The notes beneath the pieces are model-generated. The model was given only the letters and a program-made list of their open reading frames with translations, did not search any database and was not told the DNA's origin. Positions 11,726 to 22,870 of a stretch of 64,000 bases of DNA are shown here, piece after piece. A program made the position numbers and the translations under genes. This DNA is from Coccinella septempunctata. Taxonomy: Eukaryota; Arthropoda; Insecta; Coleoptera; Coccinellidae. How positions within the stretch are numbered: the stretch's first letter is position 1; every line of letters starts with the position of its first letter. Location of the stretch: contig NC_058198.1 in the NCBI RefSeq assembly GCF_907165205.1, positions 7,975,001 to 8,039,000 on the forward strand. The letters run 5' to 3'.

Positions 11726-12924
11726 GTGAGAAGTCCCGGCAAGCATCATCCCTTCATGTGGGTGGCCAAAAAAGCTTCTCCACCAAACGAAAATCGATTA
11801 TTTCCAAAACACCCTAAATAAACGCACCCCCAACCTCAAAATTCGACGGGGTGGCGAATAACGGAGTCAGCACGAACTTCAAACGTTTGATACAGTTTGA
11901 ATCTTTCATCAGCTGCCAGAAGTTTACCGTCCTAGTTGTGCAAGGATCAAGGATCGTGTGAGGAGGGCTTTAAAATCAATTCGTAATTTGGAAGCACGTG
12001 CCCCCTGCCTCGGAATTATTCATTTTTCGGAGTGAATTGGCCGCTTATGTGTTAAGGTTTTGAAAGATTGATGAGGGTGGGTGGAACAAGGAAACAACAA
12101 ATTAGGAATCGGTTGCTGGTGTTTCCGACTTCCTTATATCAATTCGATTTGCATGGAAGGTCCTGAACATGGCGAGCATTATCCGATCATCCATCATGAA
12201 CGTTTAGAATTATCGTTATCAATGTATGAATTCCACATCTTTGGTTTTTCGATGAACGATATTTCCCAGAAGATTTGAGAATAAATATTATTAAACATGA
12301 TAAAACTTATATGGAATCATAAAGTATTATGAGTGGAATGAGGTGTTTCTAATGAATCTTCCATGAGTAAATGACACAATTTCCATGAATATCACACATT
12401 GCACTTCTGAAATTTGGGGACAGATCCAGAACAATTCAGTCAACCATCCATTATATATTTATGCTATTTCATGCCTGAAATTCAACATTTATCCCACTTT
12501 TCACACAGCACAGTGATGGATAAACATAAGCTACGAGAATGAAGGAGTAAATCAACAAATTGTTGAAAAAGTTATAGGTTTCTTGGTTACACCCTGGAAG
12601 TCTTTTTTTAACTAATCTATCACGTGCTTGTATATAACTTCTTCGCCGTGTGAAATCTGGAGGCTGTATTTTATGAGGCCCTTCGGTTGTATTTTCACCC
12701 AAGCAGGATAATATATAGTGGAGATCGATATAATTTGTGACCTTATCCACTCTGATAGTAAAGATGCCAGAGGCTCAACAACGAATGAAAATTGATACCG
12801 GTATTAAAAATGTACTTCTCTCGCTTTGATTTCGATATAACCTACAGAAGTTTTATAACAGAAGGGAACATTTTTCGAACACCTACATTTATTCATCCCT
12901 ACTGTTGTCAATCTCAAAAATATA
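11726..12924. other. No gene recognised
   Basis: Short frames only, including a 93-codon minus frame at 12469-12750 with no family resemblance. Nothing else is seen. Confidence 0.45.
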
Positions 12925-13045
12925 GAAAAATAATGGGAGTACAAGGAACGAAACGCCTCGTATTGTTGTATTTCAATTTCCATAATCAAAATAAAATGTT
13001 CCGCTAACACACTTACTTTATCAAGTGGATATTTTAAACACTAAT

Positions 13046-13420
13046 CTACCTACACAGTGACTTAAACCCAAATCAGCAGAATCACAGAGCTAAAATCGCA
13101 TTTGTAACATTCTTATTACAATTTATTACACTAGGTCCGAATTTCATTACACTTGGCATTCCAGAGTCATGCCTGTTTAGTGTAGGTTTCATCTACAGCT
13201 GTAGCAACCACCAAATGGAATTTGGACTGGTAGTTATTACAAATTTATCAGCCCAAATCCCAATTCGCTTACACAATTACAAGGCATATCTCAGGAAAGA
13301 CTAGTGTGATAAAATTTGGACCTGATGTAATAAATTGTAATAAAAATGTAACAAAGCGTAGTATGCTTCCTTGGCAGGGAGATTTGGCTGGTGTAGGTTT
13401 AAGTCACTTTTACCTACTTG
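13046..13420. repeat. Long imperfect hairpin (fold-back), unit 1
   Basis: The left arm (about 13046-13172) and the right arm (about 13283-13420) are reverse complements: 'gtgacttaaacc' against 'ggtttaagtcac', and 'attacaatttattaca' against 'tgtaataaattgtaat', with 'ggtccgaattt' against 'aaatttggacc'. Pairing continues inward to 'catgcct' against 'aaggcat'. The loop is about 110 bp. The arms are interrupted by short unpaired stretches. This architecture resembles fold-back or long-TIR MITEs; no target duplication was found. Confidence 0.75.
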
Positions 13421-13604
13421 CCAAGAAACCTTGAACCAAAGACACTTTGAAATTGAACATCGAAATCTATCCCATTTTGAAAAAAAAAATAATGGGAGTA
13501 CAAGGAACGAAACGCCTTGTATTGTTGTATTTCAATTTCCATAATTAAAATGAAATGTTCTGCTAACACAGTTACTTTATCAAGTGGATATTTTAAACAC
13601 TAAT

Positions 13605-13979
13605 TTACCTAAACAGTGACTTAAACCCAAATCAGCAAAATCACATAGCTAAAACCGCATTTGTAACATTTTTATTACAATTTATTACACCAGGTCCGAA
13701 TTTTATTACACTTGGCATTCCAGAGTCATGCCTGTTTAGTGTAGGTTTCATCTACAGCTGTAGCAGCCACCAAATGGAATTTGGACTAGTAGTTATTGCA
13801 AATTTATCAGTCCAAATCCCAATTCGCTTTCACAATTACAAGGCATATCTCAGGAAAGACTAGTGTGATAAAATTTTGACCTGATGTAATAAATTGTAAT
13901 AAAAATGTAACAAAGTGTAGTATGCTTCCTTGGCAGGGAGATTTGGCTGGTGTAGGTTTAAGTCACTTTTACCTACTTG
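13605..13979. repeat. Long imperfect hairpin (fold-back), unit 2
   Basis: Same arms and loop as unit 1, shifted by 559 bp. Several left-arm differences from unit 1 (ttctta to ttttta, actagg to accagg, ttcatt to tttatt) bring it closer to the complement of the right arm, so the hairpin of unit 2 is somewhat better paired. One right-arm change (ttgga to tttga) weakens pairing. Confidence 0.72.
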
Positions 13980-14048
13980 CCAACAAACCTTGAACCATAG
14001 ACACTTTGAAATTGAACATCGAAAGTTTGTATTTATCCCATTTCGAAA

Positions 14049-14771
14049 ACTTGTGATCCTTTTGAGAAATCTTCTTTTTATATGAAGCTTGGGTTTTTTT
14101 AGTGGATTTCGAATGACGAATTCCCTGCTGTAGTATAAATCCCAATGGTCGGGTAGATTTGTTGAACAGAACAGAATCGATTGGATTTATTTGGTCTTCG
14201 TGTTAGTTCTGGTCGCAATTGGAAACAGGTAAAAGTTTCCTCGGTACGAACATGTTATCAGTTCCATATTTAATGTTCGTAGTGGAGGATGAATACCAAC
14301 CATTGTTACAGAAGCTGGAAGCTCATATATCAAGCTCTCACCTATTAGGCATAATTATTAATAATTAAACTTACGTGCTAGGCAAATACATGGCGAAATT
14401 GAACAATAATAAATTCATATTTGAGCAACCAAACAAGAGTTAGGTTACGGGCTGAAACACTGTTAATCTGTGTTCAGAAATGATGATTTAGTATTTAGTT
14501 CGTCGATCGTTGCATACGGCCAAATAGGTCTGCATAGGATTGGGTACCGTTCCCGATCATTTATTTGTCCCATAAAAGCTATCGAATCGATTAAATATGG
14601 CCGCCAATGTGATCGTATTTACAACATCTAACCCTCATTATCAGGAATAAGTACACGCCATTTTCAGTATGGAGCACGTGAAGCAAATACTTGCCAATAA
14701 TTTCAAATATCATTTCATTTGGACTATTTCAATTAAATCATTATTATTTTTCACATTCCTCTCCATTTATA
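14049..14771. other. No gene recognised
   Basis: AT-rich flank between the tandem pair and the Tc1-like element. The last two bases (TA, 14770-14771) are the left target duplication of that element. Confidence 0.5.
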
Positions 14772-14800
14772 CCTGCGCAAAAAAATTAACGCACATTCTG
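14772..14800. repeat. Left terminal inverted repeat of Tc1-like copy 1
   Basis: It complements 16272-16298 almost perfectly and abuts a TA. The same sequence starts the second copy at 26380. Confidence 0.85.
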
Positions 14801-14985
14801 AAAATCTCAATTTTCATGAAAGTTAACTCTACATTGACTTTATAACTTATTTTTTATGTTCTCTCGGGAAGGTTTTGAACGAAACAAGACACATTTAATG
14901 GAAGAAAAATTCAGGATTTCACCGAATCTTATGTGAAAGAAGAGAAATGAACAATTTTCAAAATACTGAAATGCTGATAAGTGAT

Positions 14986-16022
14986 TTAATACTTGGTATT
15001 TCCAACCCTTGCATTAATTACAGCTCGGCAACGACGGTTCATACTCAAAATGAGTGATCTTAAAATGTTCTGATCTAATCCTTCCCAGATTTCTCCGAGT
15101 TGGATTTCTAAGTCATTAAGAGTAGCTGGATGATTTTCTGAACTTCTCAGCCTTCTATTGAGGTTGTCCCAAACCTGCTCAATCGGATTGAGATCTGGAC
15201 TTCTTGCTGGCCATTCCATTCGAGAGACTTCAACCTCTTCAAGGTACTCCTGAACGATGCGCGCACGATGGGGTCTGGCATTATCGTCCATAAAAATGAA
15301 ATTTTCACCAATGTATGGGGCAAATGGCACTACATGCTCTTCAAGAATGTTCCTTATATACTTATCAGCATTCATAGCTCCATTATCAACGACCACTAGG
15401 TCTGTGCGAGCAGTCAAAGATATTCCACCCCATACCATAATCGATCCTCCCCCGAAACCAGTAGTATTCAGGAAATTGCACTGAGCATATCTTTCATGTG
15501 GAAGTCTGTATACAAGGGAACGTCGATCACAATGGCAGAGGCTTAATCTAGACCCATCTGTGAAGAGCTCTCTCTTTCCCAATCGGCCTCTTCCCAATGG
15601 ATATGCTCTCTCGCAAAATCCAAACGCGCCCTTCAATGGGCTGGGGTAAGAGCTGGGCCTCTTGCCGCGACACGAAGCCTTAAATCATATTCTCTGAGGC
15701 GATTTCTTATTGTCTGAGTGCTAATTTGCACCTCATGAGTTTGCTCAAGCTGAATTTGAAGGAGGCGAGCGGTTGCAAACCGTTGTCTCAACGAAGAAAC
15801 CCTCAAGTAACGTTCTTGAATGGCAGTTGTTACCCTTGGTCTAACCTGTCCTGGTCTTCGGACATTCATACCTGTCTTCCTGAATCGCTACAACATTCTG
15901 GACACACTTGTATGGGAAACTCCAAACCTTTCTGCAATTCTTGTGTATGTCCACCCTTCTTCTCGCAAAACTACCGCTTGGGCACATTCCTCTTGGGTCA
16001 AATTGCGTGTTTCGCGTTGCAT
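14986..16022 (-). pseudogene. Tc1-like DD34E transposase, broken
   Basis: Reading from an ATG at 16022, the first 44 codons form the N-terminal helix-turn-helix (GWTYTRIAERFGVSHTSVSR) and stop at a TAG (15888-15890). The frame then continues through the second DNA-binding half (15869-15636) to a TGA at 15633-15635 and a two-base insertion in the STDES region. The catalytic core follows: Asp in FTDGS, Asp in FMDDN and Glu in LNPIEQVWD, with exactly 34 residues between the last two. The C-terminus reads through SMNRRCRAVINAR to a stop at 14986. The enzyme cuts and pastes its own transposon. Two stops and a frame shift rule out function. Confidence 0.88.
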
Positions 16023-16271
16023 AGCGATCGACTGTAGAAAATCAAACGAAAGAGAAACTATTGATCACTAGAATTGATCGAGAACAACTGATTTTAGAAT
16101 GGAGCCAATACATTCAAAATCTGATAATATCATATTTTTTATTTCTGTTGGGAAAAAACATCTGTATTGAAGAAAACCGTTGAAAGTGGATAACATATGC
16201 ATGCATAATTCTGATAAAAATAATTATCATTGAGAACACCTTCAGTTGTAGAATAAATTTGAGATTTCCAT

Positions 16272-16298
16272 AATGTGCGTTAATTTTTTTGCGCAGTG
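16272..16298. repeat. Right terminal inverted repeat of Tc1-like copy 1
   Basis: It reads 'aatgtgcgttaattttttt' then GCGCAGTG and is followed by TA. It is the outer end on the transposase start side. Confidence 0.85.
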
Positions 16299-16300
16299 TA

Positions 16301-17699
16301 TTTTCTTAGAAAAGAAAGGCTTTGCAAACGAGGTATCTTCTACCCCATCTTCCCGTTGGGGATGTTTTCAATGACCCACTATGTATATTGAGACTATAAC
16401 ATTCATCTGTAAAAAAATTATACCACTGAGAAATTTTTCATGTTCTCGCGTGTTTTGAGTAAGAGATATTCCACTGTGAGGGTTATTATCTTGTGTCCAG
16501 AAGGTGTGGCAGAGGAGGGAGAGAATGCGAAACTATTTTATCCCTTCGTCATGCTAAGGCACTAGTAGAACTCTATCTAATGACCCCATCTCAACTCTAC
16601 TCAATGTAATATCGATAATGCTGGTGATAGGCTTTTCAACCGAGTGCTGGTTATTATCGACATGAGTCTAACTTTCAAAGAAATCATTGGGGTGACACTA
16701 ATTAGTTTAGGTAATGATTTCCTTCTTCTTTGTTGGTCTTTATTACATACAGAGGGGGGTTTTCGGGACTTTTCGTCGAGAAAGAAATCCAGATTAAGAA
16801 AAGAATTGAAACATAATAACTACTTGTGCAGTACAGTTCCAAATATCTGAAAGAATTGTTCTCGAAAGGAGCCTTTGATATGATTTGGGAAGAAACGAAA
16901 TATATCACTATTTTAACAGTTACTGACTATTGTATGGACAGATAAGTTCAAAAACTGGCACATGCAGAAACAAGGGACCCACCCTTCAAGCGCATAAAGC
17001 TTCCACCCTGTAGTTGAGAGTCTAATGACCCGGACAACCGTCGAATATAATCCTGGAAAAGTTCATTAGCGAAGGTCCAAACATTGACATTCCAGAGATC
17101 CCAATTTTGCCTTGGACTGTATCTGGATCTTAGGGATTGCTAAAAACCTGACGAACTTAAGCTCAACTATTTCACTTCAATATGGGAAAATGTGCCTAGG
17201 GAACAGGCTATATATGCCATCACATAACATTGCAAATGTGATACGCATAGTTTTACGTTTAATGGTTAAATATATGTTAGAACGCATCCCCTATAGCAAT
17301 GTTTCACTTCCGGTTTGTGCACATGTATATGCAAACTCTGCATTCCTTATCTGAATAGAATTACTTGTATTTCACCTAGGCTATTGTACCTACTGGCTTG
17401 AATTGCAGCTTTGGACGGTTATAATTGAGTACGAATTAAAAAGCTCATAACGAAACTCTGCCTCATAATTGAAATTACATCGATTATATGAAATCGAGCC
17501 TATAGATGAATCATAACTCACGAATGGAATTGGAAATTTGCGTTTTGTCCAATATCATTAAGATTTTTGTCTCAAAAAATAAAAGTCATATGATGAATTA
17601 AATGTGTGCAGAGAAATGATTGAATCAGGCAGTGGTTCAAGGGGTGATTTTGCAGGGTGAAGCCATAATTTCATAATTGAAATTCTGTAAGGTGTTTGT
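16301..17699. other. No gene recognised
   Basis: Contains a short echo of the repeat X end motif (about 16367-16388). No credible coding sequence. Confidence 0.5.
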
Positions 17700-17985
17700 T
17701 GATATAAAATAGGTATCCTCATCTTCTTCGAGATTTTTCGAAAGACAACTTTAGAATCGAGTATCTCCAAGAAAAATCATCGTGGATATGAATATGATAC
17801 ATATCCTAAAAGAGCACACTCTTCTAGTGATAAATATCAAAATTTCATCTAGCTCGGTGGAACCGTTCGGTCTTGACGATTTTTTAACTTGCCCCTTCTT
17901 TTTGAGAATTTTTCTAAGGTCAAATTCGACACTTCTTATCCTAGAAAAATCATCGTGGATTCAAATATGATATACATGTTCTGAA
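17700..17985 (+). repeat. Satellite-like repeat S, about one and a half units
   Basis: Two successive versions of 'agaaaaatcatcgtggat' (about 17770 and 17943) lie roughly 173 bp apart, each followed by a 'gatatgata.at' word, with 'actcttctagtgataaat' and 'accgttcggtcttgacgat' between them. The same words occur at 36430-36530, 44985-45248 (plus) and 45500-45775 (minus). The period of about 170-180 bp is typical of a satellite monomer, here dispersed in short pieces. No coding potential. Confidence 0.7.
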
Positions 17986-18981
17986 AAATAATGTTTTAAT
18001 GTTAATTATTTAGGTAGGTACCCAACTGAAAGGGGCAGCAAATTCCGAAAAGAGCTATGGACTGGAAATATACAGGGAAGTTGATCCTATATGCATTTTT
18101 GAAAAATAACTGCTCTGCACTTGAATTTACAAAGGGGTGCGAAAGCTTTTGGTCTTTCTTTGAGCCTTCACTAACCTTAGCATGAGAAAGATTCATTAAA
18201 ACATATTTCAACCAATACTGGGTGTTTTTATGTAACTGAAAGCTCCCTCCCTTTTTTGTCCTTTCAGTCGGCATTTGGTACATTTTATTTTCGTTTCTTT
18301 GATGTTGAACTGAAAGTCGATTAAAACATGACGAAAGGGTGGGTCTTGCGCGGCGCCAAAAAATTCAATTTTCGCCCGCAAACATAGAAGAACATCGATT
18401 TTACACGAAAACATTGCTGAGCGAGAGAATGTGGTTAATACCACTTGCGTATTGTAATGAGGGAATAGCCGCTTCAAAGGATAATTTCCTTTGTATATAT
18501 TTCGTGTGCGATACTCGTGGTTCATACTATTTCAAAATCGGTCATGAATTTTAACGCCTTGTTGCCGGTACTATTTTCAACGGGGCCAGTCTGAAATGGA
18601 ATGAATTATTCGTTGTATCTATATGTACATAAATTTGAGGGGGTGCATGCGGATTATGAAAATATTTGTTCATTGTCCTGATCGTGTGTTGGCCGCGAGT
18701 GCGTCTCGTTAGGGAAAAATTAATGTGTTGGAGTAATTTTTGACAACATAACCGATACAAGGGATATTCGCTGAATTGTTTTCTGTCAAATGCACCATTA
18801 TATTTGCGTTGTTCTCGAATTATGATCGATCGTTTAAAAAACGCCGTTTTAGCAACATAGTGTGCACATAGTGAAAAATGATGAGTTTAATTCATTCAAA
18901 TCCTGCTTATCTGTTTGTCGTATGTATCGGATTTTTATAATCTTCTTCAGATTGATGGCAGTGTCTTTGAAATTGTTGTGA
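17986..18981. other. No gene recognised
   Basis: Short overlapping frames on both strands only. Nothing else is seen. Confidence 0.5.
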
Positions 18982-20153
18982 TTGGGTTTTGAGCCTCACC
19001 AATTTCAGCAGGTTGAAGTAGGTTTCAATGATGAACTAGAAACAGGAAGAGCATTTGTTGTTTTTTCTGCAGCATATGACACAGTATGGAAGGATGGTTT
19101 GATTTTCAAACCTTATACAAATCTGAAGTGTGCAAAGATGGTTCGCTTACTAGAAAACATGCTATCAGATAGAAGGTTTCGTGTTTTTGTTGATGATAAC
19201 AGTAATAACTTCAAAGCTTTGAATAATGGTCTTCCACAAGGGTCAGTTGTAGCGCCTCTTCTTTTCAGTTTATACCTGTGTGATACCCCTACTACTTCTT
19301 CTGAGAAATTTATATACAAACCCAAATAAAACCGAGGTTTCGTGTTTCCATTTGAATAACCATCAAAATTTGAGAAAATTGAGCGTAGTTTTCGGTTATT
19401 CTTTTTTGAAACATAACTTCAATCCAAAATATCTAGGAGATAAGCTGGATTCCTCGCTGAATTTCAAAGAACATTTGGAAAATTTGCGTCTGAAGTTGAA
19501 AACTAGGAATAATATCCTGAGTAAACTAGCTGGTACTTCATGGTATGCTGATGGAACTACTCTTAGAACGGCAGGTTTGTTCGGCTGCTAAATATTGTTG
19601 CCCCATTTGGGTTGAAAGTACTCATGTGCAAAAACTTGATGCACAGCTGAATCTGTCGATGAGAATTATTACTGAAACTATTACATCTTCACCTATTCAA
19701 TGGTTAACAGTTCTTTCAAACATTTTACCGCCCCCTATTCGTAGACAGAGTGCAGTTTCAAATTCTTGTAATAAATTTTACTCCTTTCCTGACTCATTTC
19801 CAATTCTGTCCTATATTCCATAAAATACGATCACTAGATCGAAGTTGCGTAAACCCTTATGGTTCAACTCTTTCCTTAATTCAACTGGGACAAGAACATT
19901 TGGCAGTCTGAATTGAATACGTGCACTATTTTCAACCAAGAATTAGTTAGTGATCCCTCGAATAGAATTCTTGGTTTTGATCTTCCCACGAAAATATGGT
20001 GTATTCTGAATAGTATAAGAACATGTCACGGACGTTGCAATAGTATGCTTTTTCGATGGAATTCACTAGTTGTTTTGATCTTGCCAGGAAAATATGGTGT
20101 ATTCTGAATCGTTTAAGAACAGAACAATAGTATGCTTTTCCGATGGAATTCAG

Positions 20154-20160
<7 letters not shown>
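18982..20160 (+). mobile_element. Jockey/CR1-like LINE remnant, RT to C-terminus
   Basis: An open frame (18982-19329) carries RT motifs SAAYDTVW (about 19063-19086) and NNGLPQGSVVAPLLFSLYL (about 19225-19281), the palm of a non-LTR reverse transcriptase. The next expected motif, YADD, is missing: the sequence jumps from EKFIY directly to NPNKTEVSCFHLNN in another frame, so an internal deletion of some tens of codons removed the active site. It continues with FNPKYLGDKLDSSLNFKEHL, KLAGTSW, a WLTVLSNILPPP region and, near 19950-20060, a scrap of the C-terminal domain (KIWCILNSI, CNSMLFRW). Frames change at least three times. A related copy lies at 39470-40345. RT motifs support jockey/CR1-type rather than R1; no RNase H is seen. 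Confidence 0.75.
19974..20152. repeat. Local direct duplication of about 98 bp inside the LINE 3' part
   Basis: 'gttttgatcttcccacgaaa' at 19974 recurs as 'gttttgatcttgccaggaaa' at 20072, and each is followed by the same tail ending 'cgatggaattcac/gt'. The second copy lacks about 20 bp of the 'catgtcacggacgttg' section. This looks like a small tandem duplication after insertion. Confidence 0.75.
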
Positions 20161-20191
<31 letters not shown>

Positions 20192-20193
20192 TT
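20155..20193. repeat. (TA)n microsatellite with T tract
   Basis: Fourteen TA units (20155-20182) followed by a run of eleven T. It directly follows the duplicated LINE fragment. Confidence 0.95.
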
Positions 20194-20214
20194 CTATATT
20201 CTTTTGATATAGAG

Positions 20215-20520
20215 CATTACAATCTTGAACAGCAAACAATAATTATAGCATGTGTATGAGCTACAGTTTTAGCAGAGGTTAGCGTAACGGGGTACCATAC
20301 AAATTGGTGTATGATACAAGAGCTTAGGGAAAAACCTCAGTAAAAAAACCCTTTCTCCCCGTGAGTGTAGTGGATTGTAATTGTTCACGAAATAAGCTGA
20401 AATATTCCATATTGAAGGGCATCTCGCACTGCAAAAATTGATTCTTTCTCCAACAAAAAGGAAAATCCAGAAAGTCTTCTCCAAGATACCAGAAACTTTT
20501 ATCTGAAATAAAGAGAAAAC
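20215..20520 (-). repeat. Dispersed repeat Z, inverted copy
   Basis: Its reverse complement follows the 6628-6975 copy: a pyrimidine tract ending in TTTCAG, 'gatgcccttcaatat', 'cacggggaga.agggttttt', 'ctgaggtttttccctaagct' and 'tatggtaccccgttac'. With the plus copy at 20740-21085 it forms a head-to-head inverted pair separated by about 220 bp. It holds a 71-codon minus frame without family resemblance. Confidence 0.65.
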
Positions 20521-20739
20521 AAAAGCAGAAAAACGTAAAATAATAAAATTAGATTCAATATGTCAGATTGACCTAAAATTGACAACCCAATTCAAAAAAT
20601 ATTCGGAAACTGCATGTATAGCTCTAAAACCATCCTGAAATTTATAATATAGATTGGACAATGATTAACTAGTTAAAAGCCCTATATAGTAATGAATGCG
20701 GGGAACCAGAAGAAACCATGATCATCTGGTTAATCATCG

Positions 20740-21085
20740 TCCCATTTATAAATTTCAGTTAAATATCATTAAGTCTTCGAATCAGTTTAATGACAGCTGT
20801 GTTGTTTACTTTTTCTTTCTCGTTTTCTGACATAATTCCGAGATGTAGAAAGGATAAAGGTATTTTATGTCAATGGAAAAGAAGCCCTTCAGTGTTAAAA
20901 GCTTATTATGCTTTTGTGAACAAATTTGTCATCACTACACTACTCATGGGTAGACAGGGTCTATTTACTGAGGTTTTTCTTCAGCTCTTTTATCATACGC
21001 CGAATTGTATAGTACTCTTACATATGCTTTATTGTTTAATAACTGAAAATGTAAGGCTGATATTCAAAATATCTGATATATAGCC
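20740..21085 (+). repeat. Dispersed repeat Z, direct copy
   Basis: It shares 'aagtcttcgaat', 'tttctttctcgttttctg', 'tatgtcaatggaaaagaagc', 'acaaatttgtcatcact' and 'actgaggtttttc' with the copy at 6628-6975. It includes a 97-codon frame, but the frame is not conserved between copies, which argues against present-day coding. Confidence 0.68.
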
Positions 21086-21139
21086 TTCTTTGAAACTTTG
21101 TCGGTTTTAAAATTCAATTTTTTATCCTTATTTCTTGAT

Positions 21140-21619
21140 CACACTCTTATCTTGGTCCTCAATCCTCATACCTAGATTCTCATATTTTCAGTTTCCCATT
21201 TTGAATATTGACCCTGGTTTCTTTCTAGAGTAGCAATCGCATCAGAAAACGAAAAGATTCACACTCTTATCTTGGTCCTCAATCCTCATACCTAGATTCT
21301 CATATTTTCAGTTTTCCATTTTGAATATTGACCCTGGTTTTTTTCTAGAGTAGCAATCGCATCAGAAAACGAAAAGATTCACACTCTTATCTTGGTCCTC
21401 AATCCTCATACCTAGATTCTCATATTTTCAGTTTTCCATTTTGAATATTGACCCTGGTTTCTTTCTAGAGTAGCAATCGCATCAGAAAACGAAAAGATTC
21501 ACACTCTTATCTTGGTCCTCAATCCTCATACCTAGATTCTCATATTTTCAGTTTTCCATTTTGAATATTGACCCTGGTTTCTTTCTAGAGTAGCAATCGC
21601 ATCAGAAAACGAAAAGATT
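21140..21619. repeat. Minisatellite: four 120-bp units
   Basis: Four head-to-tail copies start at 21140, 21260, 21380 and 21500 and are almost identical; the only differences I see are single bases (a 'tttccc' for 'ttttcc' in unit 1 and a T for C in unit 2). Each begins 'cacactcttatcttggtc' and ends 'catcagaaaacgaaaagatt'. Such identity implies recent amplification or homogenisation. No ORF. Confidence 0.97.
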
Positions 21620-22427
21620 CAGAAATGCTTCGAGTATTTCATCGGGAGAAACGCTGATTTAAAACTGAGGCTTTCTTCTTCAAAACATCGATCTCGGCTG
21701 TAATGCATTCTTTTTTCATCGAAGTGGGATCGAGTGTAAAGGCCCTCCGGAGTAGATTAGTGTAGAACGAAACGAATTCGCAGTAGCATTCGGGTCGGAT
21801 GGCTGGAGTGAAAAAAGAATTAACATACGCTGCCAAAATGAAATATCAGATGTGATAAAATTTCAATTTGAATTTCATGTTCTGATCGAAAAGGGGGGGT
21901 TGGTACGCGGGAAAAGCCCCAAACGAATGTATTCGCTCTCGGTATGAAGAAATAATTCCAAACGCCGGAGGAGGGGGATGTTTTATCTCTGTTATTCTGC
22001 GATTTTTAATTTAACCCACTGCTCCATTAGAAGAGTAGCAATATTCATCTGAGGAATCGGACAGGAAAGGTGCCACGAGATTATTAAAAATATAATTTGC
22101 ATATTCAATTTGCATTTTTCAACCGCGAAATTATATATTTCAAGAGTTTTCCCTTATTTATTGCGCTGTGTATATCCCACGAAAAATATCGCTGGAAATT
22201 ATAAGTAATAATATCAAACACACTTCGTGCTAATTGAAAAAACATAACCATCCTTGCTAAAAAAATATTAATACTGATGTAAAATATGACAATCATCGAA
22301 TAAAACCAAAGTATCAGCAACCCCAATCATTGAAATTTAAAAAGAAAGAGTTCTAGTGCCAGGAATAGAGCATTTACTCCCTTCATTGGCCTGAAACCTT
22401 CCCGTAACAAAAGAAAATCTACAAGAA
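21620..22427. other. No gene recognised
   Basis: AT-rich sequence with short frames. Nothing distinctive seen. Confidence 0.5.
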
Positions 22428-22870
22428 AGCTTCAGGAGAAGGTAAAAACAGAAAGAACTTCACTCTGAACCTCAGAAAATGAAATATTTCAAAAAATTTC
22501 TTAGGAATTTTAACACTATGAGAACTAAAAAAATTCTGGATCTTGGCAAGGATATGCTTCACCTCTTTATTGGATTCCTTACAAGGCATTTTCATCTCAG
22601 GAAGCACCTCATGAGAAAGGGTCTGGCAGAAAGTGAAAGAATGTTCAGATTCTGTGAGGAGCACGATGAAACTCCAGATGACAGTATGCCTCGCCATTGG
22701 TAGCCAACAAAGAAATGCTTTTTGGACGAGAAACAAGGAGGTAACCTCCTTGAAGGCATCCTAGGTACCGGAGTCGTTGGAAATTTGGAGCTGCACTGCG
22801 GGCTGTAGAATATTTAGCGTCAAAAATAACTCTGATGGGAGGGCACAATAGTTTTTAAGGTCACAGTGCA
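22428..22870 (+). mobile_element. R1-like LINE C-terminal fragment
   Basis: The frame 22479-22703 contains the post-RNase H motif of R1-like LINEs: IGFLTRHFHLRKHL (about 22566-22610) and the zinc-binding start FCEEHDETPDD (about 22653-22685). After a TAG it can be followed in other frames to about 22870. 'aggagaaggtaaaaacagaaag' upstream matches the section before the same motif at about 55197, so both pieces come from one family. Everything upstream of the C-terminal domain is missing. The region probably helps bind nucleic acid in the intact protein. Confidence 0.65.

Larger units (their letters stand above)
12931..14048. repeat. Tandem pair of 559-bp units (copy 1 12931-13489, copy 2 13490-14048)
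   Basis: The word 'taatgggagtacaaggaacg' begins copy 1 at 12931 and copy 2 at 13490, giving a 559-bp period. Following the two copies I count roughly 20 substitutions and almost no length change, about 96 per cent identity by eye. Both units end at 'gacactttgaaattgaacat'. Each unit contains a long inverted repeat, annotated separately. The unit carries no long ORF. It could be a dimer of a fold-back element or two units of a satellite. Confidence 0.9.
14772..16298 (-). mobile_element. Full-length Tc1-like transposon, copy 1 (inactive)
   Basis: Both ends carry matching terminal inverted repeats (left 'ctgcgcaaaaaaattaacgc', right its complement ending 'gcgcagtg'), and TA dinucleotides flank both ends (14770-14771 and 16299-16300), the target duplication made by Tc1/mariner transposases. 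The element is about 1.5 kb and codes on the minus strand. The left end lacks one base relative to the right TIR. The transposase is broken, so the element could move only if helped in trans. A second, truncated copy lies at 26380-27447 in the same orientation. Confidence 0.9.
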
